A stretch of DNA of 64,000 nucleotides from Azolla caroliniana. Lineage: Eukaryota; Polypodiophyta. Shown piece by piece: positions 1-8,428 of the stretch; the stretch's first letter is position 1, and the number at the start of each line of letters is the position of its first letter. A program made the translations under genes and the position numbers. A model generated the notes under the pieces. The model did not search any database and had not been told where the DNA came from. It worked only from the letters and a program-made list of their open reading frames with translations. The stretch is from the NCBI GenBank assembly GCA_043228905.1, contig JBHGNT010000006.1, positions 15,996,001 to 16,060,000 on the forward strand, read 5' to 3'.

Positions 1-748
1 GCTCGAAGGCGGTCAATTTTTGATTCTGCTAGTTGCACGACCCTTTTCGCTTTTGAGGCGATGGCGGTTTGAGCCTCAATTTCTTCCTTCAAAGCGTCGA
101 TGGCATGGTTTGGTGGTGGAGTTGCGTGTTGCACCGTAGTTGCGTTGGCTTCCAACTCCGCGATGCGTTCGTTGTGGGCTTTTTGCAGCTTGGCTTAGGT
201 CATTTTCACCTTCTTCCAGACATTCTTATTTTTATGGTCATCTCCTTGGCGCCCGTGCTGACCTTTGCCAGTTCCCTATGGACTTCGACTAGGGCCGTGT
301 TTAATGGGGGTAGCTCCATCCCCACTCGGCGTACCCCGACGTTCCTCTGTTTGCCGACCCTGGCTAGCCGGTCCACATCGTCGCTCTCCGTTGTTTGTGT
401 TAGGGCGCGCTCGATCATCTGGCGCTCCGCGTGCTCCTCCGCCATTCGTTGGGAGGCCTTTATCTGTTGCGTTGCCAGGAATTCCATGAGCTCAAAAGAG
501 GTTCCGAACTATAAGAGGGTGCTGAACTCATGGGCCGTATCCGGGATATTTGGATATGCCAAAACCTCGCTTTCCGCTGTCAATACGGCTTTCCCTCGTT
601 GGGACTGGTTCGTAATGATCGGTCGTGGCTCCCCGATGATTTCGAAGGTGGTATTGGGCTCCGTAGCTGCGGAGCCATTGCCTTCGGACATTGTCTCTAC
701 CGCCGTGGGGACGTCTTTGACCAATCCCCGCCCATCTTTCCTGTCCAT
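1..748 (-). pseudogene. ORF2 remnant (coiled-coil part) of Ty3-C1
   Basis: This is a broken copy of the accessory ORF2 found after pol in families A and B. The piece at 748-509 matches the B-family stretch around AHELAAIL (here AHEFSTLL). The piece at 487-206 matches the B-family coiled coil, sharing a MELPPLNTALVEVH-like motif, and 205-1 continues as helical, E/K/A-rich sequence. A stop separates the first two pieces and there is a stop near 190. The conserved N-terminal domain of ORF2 is missing, lost in the same deletion that removed the integrase C-terminus. The gene continues beyond the window start. Confidence 0.7.
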
Positions 749-749
749 T

Positions 750-1701
750 TTATGTCATTTCGGTCTGGGGTGGGGGCGTGGGTTCTGTACGCCCATAACA
801 CACTCTGTAATTTGGTATGCCAATCCGTTCAATTTTCATTCGCAATGTCTTGTTGGTGGATTCCGCTAACCCATTCGCCTGTGGATAATATGGCGTACTC
901 TTCTTATAGACTATGACGTAATGATGTGTTAGTTCCCGAGCCACCGTATTGAGAAAGTGACTCCCCTGGTCACTGATGAGCTCAATCAGACAGCTGAACC
1001 GACACCAGATGTGCTCGTAAAGGAATCTTGCTGTGACGGCCGCCGTATTTTCTCGTAGTGCCTTTGCTTCTACCAACTTGGTGCAATAATCTGTGGCTAC
1101 CAATATGTATTTATTGCCCGTAGGGGCCGCCGCCGGTGTGAAGGGGCCCACAAAATCCAATCCCCACTTTTGGAAGGGGTCTAGCGGTAATACTGGCTGG
1201 TGTGGCATTTCTTGCGCCCTCTGTGGGCTGGCCCATCAGTCGACACAAATCCCACTCTCTACAATACTCCGATGCGTCCTTCTGCATTGTCAGCCAGCAT
1301 AAGCCCGCCTGCCATATTTTCCGGGCTGTAACATCGCCTGTGTAATGGCCGCCTGCCGAGCCGCAGTGCGCCTCCCGTAAAACTGTTTCTTTCTCATCCT
1401 GACGTACCCCACGTCGCCAAATGCCGTCACTTCCTTTGTGATATAAAACTCCTTCTACGAGGTAGAAGTTACGGCTTCGCACGGCTAGTCGTTTCTTCTC
1501 GTCCGTGCGTAATTGTGGTGGAGACAGTCCCGTAGTCAAAAAGTATGTCATTTCCATAAGCCACCGGTCCGGAAAGGTCGATTCCGTTCTTTCTGCTAGT
1601 GCTGCTACCCGCAAGATGTCGGCGTCCGGAAAATCGTCGTCATCTTTCTGCACTGTTTCTCCATTCTCGAGTTTGCTCAAAAAATCTGCCACTGCGTGTT
1701 G
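750..1701 (-). pseudogene. pol: RNase H end and integrase of Ty3-C1, truncated
   Basis: On the minus strand this begins with the tail of RNase H (AVADFLSKLENGE), then the H-H-C-C zinc module (EAHCGSAGGHYTGD ... CREWDLC, with the second cysteine pair altered), then the catalytic core (LDFVGPF with the first Asp, ELISDQGSHF with the second, GLAESTNKT with the Glu). A frameshift lies near 1200 between the zinc module and the core. After STNKT the sequence leaves the integrase and runs into non-integrase residues before the ORF2 remnant, so the GPY/F C-terminal domain has been deleted. It is non-functional. Confidence 0.8.
1697..1701. repeat. Target-site duplication TGTTG, left copy of Ty3-A1
   Basis: The five bases TGTTG directly before the LTR at 1702 are identical to 11561-11565 directly after the 3' LTR. 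They are the 5-bp duplication made by integrase, here inside the RNase H region of Ty3-C1. Confidence 0.97.
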
Positions 1702-2120
1702 TGTTACCGGCCGGCAAGGAGTCCAAAATACGGAGTGAAGGAATTAATTAAGTATGGTTGTAAATAAGCCTAGTATGGACGGACGGACTGGAAACGGTAT
1801 GCCGTTCCAGATCCGGACGGATCCCGAATAGGTGCGTTAGGCACCGTTTTGTACTACGGGCCGGAAACCTATTTAAAGGCCCGGACCCCATTGTAATCGC
1901 AGCGGATAATTAATAGAGCATATGGTGTTTATACTTCTGTGTTGATTTCCGTTCTGTACTTACTGTTATATCTTACGCGTGTAATTAACAAAAGCGATCT
2001 AATCGTGTAACCTACGTAAGTCGGTGTAATCGTTGAGTCATACTCCTATGCCGTAGCCACCCTTTGGTGAAGTGTCTCCGTGACACCTTGTGTTAGGCCT
2101 TGTCCGGTCAGAGAATAACA
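1702..2120 (+). repeat. 5' LTR of Ty3-A1
   Basis: This 419-bp LTR starts TGTTACCGG and ends GAATAACA, giving a TGTTA/TAACA terminal inverted repeat. It is the same length as 11142-11560 and differs from it at one base. It contains a TATA-type box at 1870 between inverted repeats CGGGCC and GGCCCG, and a small U5 hairpin (GTGTC at 2072 with GACAC at 2082). Confidence 0.96.
1857..1883 (+). promoter_or_regulatory. TATA-type core promoter inside an inverted repeat, Ty3-A1 LTR
   Basis: TATTTAAA at 1870-1877 is a plausible RNA polymerase II TATA box, so U3 would end shortly after it. It is enclosed by CGGGCC (1857-1862) and GGCCCG (1878-1883). The same arrangement is present in the 3' LTR at 11297-11323. 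Confidence 0.65.
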
Positions 2121-2126
2121 CAGTTT

Positions 2127-2142
2127 TGGCGACCACGATTCC
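2127..2142 (+). other. Primer-binding site candidate, Ty3-A1
   Basis: TGGCGACCACGATTCC begins six bases after the LTR and has the TGG that pairs with a tRNA CCA end. The matching tRNA is not identified here. Ty3-A2 has the same start at 41465. Confidence 0.6.
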
Positions 2143-2173
2143 TGCTTTCTCACAGCGAACGACGGCTTAATGG

Positions 2174-5100
2174 ATGACGAGACCAACGCACGACCTGGTT
2201 ACAGACCGAGCTCGACGCCTCGCCGAACGGCATAGACGGCGTGAGACTTTCCAGCAAGCAGCGCACGAAATTCGCTCGGATCGTTCGTTCTCCAACGAGA
2301 TCCGGAGAGTCGCGGAGGAATCTCTTCGGTTACAGCAAACTCGCGACCAGGACGACGGAAGCAGTCTAAGTAGTCTCCGGGAAACCGAACGCCTCCTCGA
2401 GGCGCTGGCAAGCGGAGAAAACGAGGCAGAAGCCTTTTCAGCCTACGAATCGGATTCCGAAGGGGGATACAACGTGCACACGAACTACCGGAGCAGCAAC
2501 GATACCCCCGGCGGCCCGGAGGACGACGGGTCGGATACCGTGCCGACTCCAGATCCGGAACCGCTCGACCAGGGCTATCCGGAACGGCAAACGGAAGCCG
2601 TCAACCCACCAACACCGGAAGTGGAAGAAGCAAAGCCACCGACACCAACGAAAGAGCCGGCGAAGGTACCGGAAGACGAGCCGGTGAAAGAACCGGAAAA
2701 AGAACCGGAAGAGGAATCGGAAAAAGCACCGGCAAAACAACCGGAAGTGGAACCGGAGAGAAAACCGGAAAGATATCAACAAACGCCACTAAACCGCGGC
2801 CTAATACTGGACGACGACATGCCGTTCCAATACTCAAAGTATCGCGATGATCCGGACGCGGAAGCGCATGTTCATGCCTTCGAGCAGACATGGGAAGCAA
2901 ATCACACGTCCCAACGAATGACACCGGAGGAAGAAGAACGCTCGAAGATAGCGGAATTCGGGGTCACGTTGGAAGGACCAGCGACACGATGGCGGCGGAC
3001 GCAGGACCCGGCGACCATCACAACCTTTGCAGAATTAAAAGCAAAATTCTTGCATTTTTTCCACAAGGAGGTCGACCAGACGACAATGGTGGGCCTGTTT
3101 TATACGATCCGACAGGAGGCAGGAGAAAGCATTCCCCAATTCGTCATCCGTTTCCAACGAATGCATAGCCAGCTTGCCCGTGCACCCCCGGAGGAGGAAT
3201 TACGGACGATATTTTTAAACGCACTCCGGGAACCGTTACGCACGGTGTGTACGGTAATCGACTTTCGAGGAAGCACCATTGACCAGGTCATTGACCGGGT
3301 CAGAGAAATGGAAAAGTCAAGCTCATGGCTTACACTGGGAACACTGCAACGGGCGTTACCCACCGATGAAGATCTCCGGTTCCGGCAGGCAATTCAATGC
3401 ACAATCTGCTTGAATGCCGGACACTCGGCAGTGGAGTGCACCATGCGAACTCAGTGTGTGATTTGTCAATCCAAGAGTCATACAACGGACCGGTGCGAGT
3501 ATAACCTGTTAAACCGACAAGCACCACCCGTCCGACGGATCGAGCCAAGAAGCAGCCGAGATGAAGATGACGATCGTTGGCAAAGAATGAACCGGTACCG
3601 ACCGGCACAGGATGTCCGGTATGGAGACAGACAAGAGAATGATGGCCGGTACGGGAATCGGCATGATAACTACGACCGGTATGAGCGATCGGACCGTTAT
3701 CGGGAGTCCAACAGACGACACGAGCAATACGACAGAGACCATTGCCCTGGTTACCGAAGGCACCAGGAGGACTACGGCCGATTTTACGATCCACCACGAC
3801 CGGACTACCGAAATAAAAATAAGAATAATAAGAAACGTAATTTCAAGAAAGGTGGTCACACTAGGGACCCGGAACATGGAACCCCAAGGAGCCAACTGGC
3901 ACCGAACGCACCACTCACTACGGGACCGACTCCGGATACCAGCAATGCTGAATCCAGCAATACCCGTAAAGAGTACTGCTATTACTGCAGGCAGGAAGGC
4001 CACTACAGTAACCAGTGCCCGGCAAAGAGCTACGATAAACGACCAGCAGTTAATATGGTGGTTCCGGAAGTGGCGGATATACAGCAAGTAACCACACGGT
4101 CGAAAGGCATGGCCAAAGAGTGGGAAACACAAGAGGCCATACGAAAACAGGCGACGGAATGGGTGAAGGAAGCCAATGAAAGGAACGTCGCGGACGCGGA
4201 ACGGCAAAAGGCGAATACCATAGGGAGTGCCGGCGGTAGCCACCCAGAAAACGAGACATGGCAAGCACTGCAAGAATGTCAGATCACATTGCCATTAGGA
4301 AGACTCTTGCAGCTCGTGCCGCGATTTACGGAAGGACTAAAAACGGTCATGACAGACGGTATAGCCCCACCGGCACCAGTCCTCTTCTCGAATCCGGAGG
4401 AGGGACCGACGGTGGTGGACACTAGTAGTCCGGTGATTACAGCTATTGTCAAAGGGCACGAACTTCCCGGCACAGTAATCGATGGAGGTTCCGGGGTGAA
4501 CGTAATAAGCCTCCACACGTGTGATGCCTTGGGTATACATGAATGGGAGCCATGTCCGTTCTGGCTACGGATGGCGGATACGAGCTCTGTACGGCCGACG
4601 GGCTTAATACGGAAATTGGAAGTCACCATAGGAGATCACACATTTCACATCTCGGCTGTAGTGCTGCAGCTACAAGCGCAAGGCGCGTACCCACTGTTGC
4701 TGGGCAGACCATGGTTGAAAACGGCACACATCAAGCAAAATTGGCGGAAAAATATGATTACCTTCCGGCGCGGAAAAGCCAAGGTCCGGGTACCGACACA
4801 AACACGGACGAGCAACGGTAAGGAATGCACACCGCTGTATGCGGAATGCGTGAATATGCTTGAAGGGTTGGCAAACGACGAAGAAACCCAGTACTTGGAG
4901 GAACACCCAAAGATCGTACCACTCTTCGAGATTGACGTAGCTGAAGCCGTAGCGCCATACTTGCCGCAGCGGGACGAAACCGAAGCCGACCCAGACAAAG
5001 ATTCGATTCGGGAATTACGGCAAGCACAGGAAGCGTTGGAACGGGAAATGGCCGTTTCCCAACGGGTAAAAACATCCCAGCTCGACGAAGTGAACCTAGG

Positions 5101-6442
5101 AAGCAAGGACGAATCAAAGCCGGTACACATCGCCAAAGAAATGAAGCCGAAAGATAAAGCGGCGATGATCAAACTTCTCACGGAGTTTCGCGACGTATTC
5201 GCATGGTCATACGAAGACATGAGAGGGCTGGACCCTCAATTATATCAGCATCAGATCCACTTAGGCAAGGACGCGAAACCAGTGGCGCAAAGACGTTACC
5301 GAATGAACCCCAACTACGCCGCCAAAGTGAAGGAGGAAATCGACAAACTCCTAAGAGTGGGCTTCATCCGACCGGTAAAGAAAGCGACGTGGCTGAGCCC
5401 CATCGTCGTCGTCCCAAAGAAGAACGGTAAAATCCGCGTGTGTGTAGATTACAGGAAACTAAATGCAGCCACAATTACGGATGCATTCCCTCTTCCGTTC
5501 ACGGATGGAGTACTGGATGCCGTCGCCGGCCATGAAGTTTATAGTTTTTTAGACGGGTTCAGCGGATACAATCAAATCCGGATGCACCCTGACGACCAGG
5601 AGAAGACAGCGTTCGTCACCGAATGGGGGGTGTTTGTGGCCGAAGTAATGATGTTCGGCCTAAAAACGGCACCAACAACTTTCCAGCGAATCATCATGGA
5701 GATCTTCGGCGAATACATTCCTGCCTTCATGCAGGTTTTCCTGGATGATTTTGCAGTCTATAGCCGGGGAAAAGACCATTTGCAGCACCTACGGTTATGC
5801 CTTGAAAAGTGTAGGTTATACCGGCTAAGCTTAAACCCAGCAAAATGCATCTTTGGGGTTTCAAGTGGAATCTTACTGGGACACATTGTAAGTAAGGAGG
5901 GCATTGCGGTCGACCCGGACAAAGTAAACGCGATACTAGGGGCACCGGCGCCGAAAACGGCCAAAGCACTAAGCCGATTCTTAGGACAGATCCGGTGGCA
6001 CAGCCGGATGCTCCGTCACTTGGCTGACTTGGCTACACCATTACACACCGCGGTACATCAGACACCGTTCCAATGGACGGATACGGAGGATAAGGCATAC
6101 AATGCCCTGAAGGTACTTTTGTCGCAAGCACCCGTCGTGCAGCCTCCGGATTGGAGCAAGGAATTTCATGTGTTCGTTGACGCTTCCGACATCGCTATCG
6201 GCAGCGCCTTAATGCAACTTACGGAGCCTAAATGGTACCGGCCGGTATATTACGCCAGCCAGAAGCTGTCCCAAGCGGAGAAGAACTATTCGACGACGGA
6301 ACGGGAGGCCCTGGGCATGATCTACAGTGTCACAAAGTTTCGTCATTACCTATTGGGAAGGAAGTTCTCCTTTCATGTGGATCACTCGGCGCTCCTGTAC
6401 TTAGTGTCGAAGGCGTCCCTGACCGGTAAGTTGGCCCGTTGA
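2174..6442 (+). pseudogene. gag-pol: Gag-protease-RT-RNaseH of Ty3-A1 (stop at 6440)
   Basis: The polyprotein starts at MTRPTHDL; Ty3-A2 has the same start. Domains in order: Pro/Glu-rich repeats at about residues 135-205; a capsid-like Gag domain at 215-390; two adjacent CCHC knuckles at 409-440; an Arg/Tyr/Asp-rich disordered stretch; a third CCHC knuckle at 602-615; protease with VIDGGSG (Asp near 770); RT with SFLDGFSGYNQ and catalytic FLDD (Asp 1191-1192); RNase H with FVDASD (near 1336) and the connected HVDHSALLYL region. A TGG-to-TGA change at 6440 ends the frame; the same frame reopens directly and continues to integrase. Homologues in family B have Trp at this position. Confidence 0.93.
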
Positions 6443-8056
6443 ACCTTGCTGTTGCAGGAGTTCGAATTCGAGATCTTCCACCGGCCCGGTATCCAGCATG
6501 CCGTAGCAGACTACCTGAGCCGGTTAGAGTCCGGAGAATCAGGCGACGGAGTATCGGATGAATTCCCAGACGCAGAGTTATTCCGTATCACCCCGGAAAC
6601 GGCAGCGGACGACACGGTGGCATCAGAAGATAGGTGGCTGACAAACATGCACCAGTTCCTAAGCACGGGCCTGCCACCGGAGGAAATGAACCGGGACGAG
6701 AGGAAACGACTGGCGGTGCAGAGCCGCAATTTCTGTCTGTTGCGGGACACTCTCTACCACAAAGGAGCAGATGGAATATGGAGACGGGCAGTCCGTAGTG
6801 ACGAGAAACAAGTAATCTTACGGGAAGCACACTGTGGGGTTGCCGGAGGACACTATGCCGGGGAAGCGACGGCAAGGAAAGTATGGCAGAGCGGCTTATG
6901 GTGGCCCACGACGTTAAAAGACGCCGTCAAGTATGCTAAGGAATGTGACCTATGCCAACGAATGGGCCAGCCTACGGAGCAAGCACGGATGCCACACCAA
7001 CCGGTACTTCCACTAGAGCCATTCCAGAAGTGGGGGTTGGATTTTGTCGGACCGTTCAAGCCACCGGCAATGAGAACGGGTAATCGTTATGTCATCGTGG
7101 CAACGGATTATTGCACTAAATGGGTGGAGGCTAAGGCCTTGAGAGACAATACCGCGTCATCCACAGCAAAATTCCTGTACGAGAACATTTGGTGCCGATA
7201 TGGATGTCCGATTGAATTAATCAGCGACCAAGGAGGGCACTTCCTCGGCCAGGTAGTTGAAAGCTTAACAACGTTCTATGCCGTGGTCCATAAACGGAGC
7301 ACACCGTACTACCCACAAGCGAACGGGTTAGCAGAGTCAACCAACAAAACGCTCCAGAACATTCTCCGCAAAATCGTCAATGAAAACCGGACGGACTGGG
7401 ATACAAAGCTCCATAGCGCGCTATGGGCGTACCGAACGGCATACAAAACAAGTATCCGGACAACGCCGTTCCGGTTAGCGTTCGGCTTAGAGGTGGTCAT
7501 GCCGGTGGAATTTTAGGTACCAAGCTTACGGATCCAACTACGGGAACGGCTGAATGAAAAGGAATCGGAGGAAATGCGGCTAGCAGCACTATGCGAACTG
7601 GAGGAGCAACGGCTGGCCAGCATCCTACACATGGAACTGGAGCAACGACGACGGAAAGCGTTCGTTGACCGTCACCGGAAAGGTAATGAAAAGATGTTCG
7701 AAATCGGAAAGCCGGTGCTAGTATTCCAAACGAGGATGGGCAAGATGCCGGGTAAACTCCGGTTTAGATGGACAGGCCCGTATTGGCTGACACGGGAATA
7801 CAACGGGTCCTATCAGTTAGGGACACTTGCCGGTGAAGTGCTAGGCAAGTGGGTCAACGGATTTAGACTAAAGCCCTATAAAGGACCGATGCCAAATAAC
7901 CCGTTTATGCAGACCACCGGCACTATACCGGGAACCTATCCGGGAACGGTACGAATGGAAGAAAAAGACGACGGGGAACCTGTAGCAGAGGCGAAGGAAG
8001 ACACGGCAACCCGTAAGGAAAACAGTAAGGGTCCGAAGGGACCTACGGATGTGTAA
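6443..8056 (+). pseudogene. pol: RNase H end and integrase of Ty3-A1 (stop at 7514)
   Basis: This continues the same frame after the TGA at 6440. It holds the RNase H tail (FHRPGIQHAVADYLSRLE), the H-H-C-C zinc module (EAHCGVAGGHYAG ... CDLCQ), the D,D,E core (GLDFVGPF, ELISDQGGHF, GLAESTNKT) and a GPY-type C-terminal module (RWTGPYW). A TAG at 7514 replaces Gln (family B has Gln after PIEF), after which the frame runs on to 8056. Two single-base transitions are therefore all that interrupts an otherwise complete 1960-codon frame from 2174. Confidence 0.92.
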
Positions 8057-8070
8057 GATCACATACCGTC

Positions 8071-8073
<3 letters not shown>

Positions 8074-8102
<29 letters not shown>
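8074..8102 (+). repeat. A29 tract between pol and ORF2
   Basis: An uninterrupted run of 29 adenines lies 18 bp after the pol stop. Ty3-B2 has A18 (as T18 on the plus strand, 48962-48979) and Ty3-B1 has TA and AAATA repeats at the equivalent place. Confidence 0.95.
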
Positions 8103-8428
8103 CATTAAAAATCGAGGTATGAACGGACGTGAAAGCAAGGAGCGAAAAGGTACGTAGTGGGCATTTAAGTGCCGCCACATTACTTAATACTAAATTGGTA
8201 CACGACGTGTGCATGCTCGAAAAAGGCGCCAAGACGCACAGAGAAGAAGCAGAACGCATGGAGACCTTTTCATTTCGCGAGCCAAGAAGCACAGAAGCAC
8301 CAAGGCGGTGGAAGCTTACCAAACGCGAACTTGCACTCAGAGAACCCCCACGTTCGGAACTCTCTCTCTCTCGCTCTCACTCTCATCACCACTCTACCTC
8401 GCCATCTTTCCTCGACCTCGAAGCAGAC

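Larger units (their letters stand above)
1..1701 (-). mobile_element. Ty3-C1 element, downstream segment (integrase and ORF2 end)
   Basis: This is the last third of an old minus-strand Ty3/gypsy element that is the base layer of the nest. Read on the minus strand it holds the end of RNase H, the integrase and a damaged second ORF, and it runs off the window start. Its upstream continuation is at 11561-13694. Removing Ty3-A1 plus one TSD copy restores a continuous reading frame across the junction, HRPGMQH then AVADFL, which proves the two segments were one gene. Confidence 0.9.

Noticed and set aside
3509-4273. A 254-codon open frame on the minus strand inside gag of Ty3-A1, and similar long antisense frames at 9790-10735 and 44.9-47.5 kb.
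   Set aside because: They are mirror frames of real coding sequence, Leu/Phe/Ser/Cys-rich with no domain, and not kept between copies.
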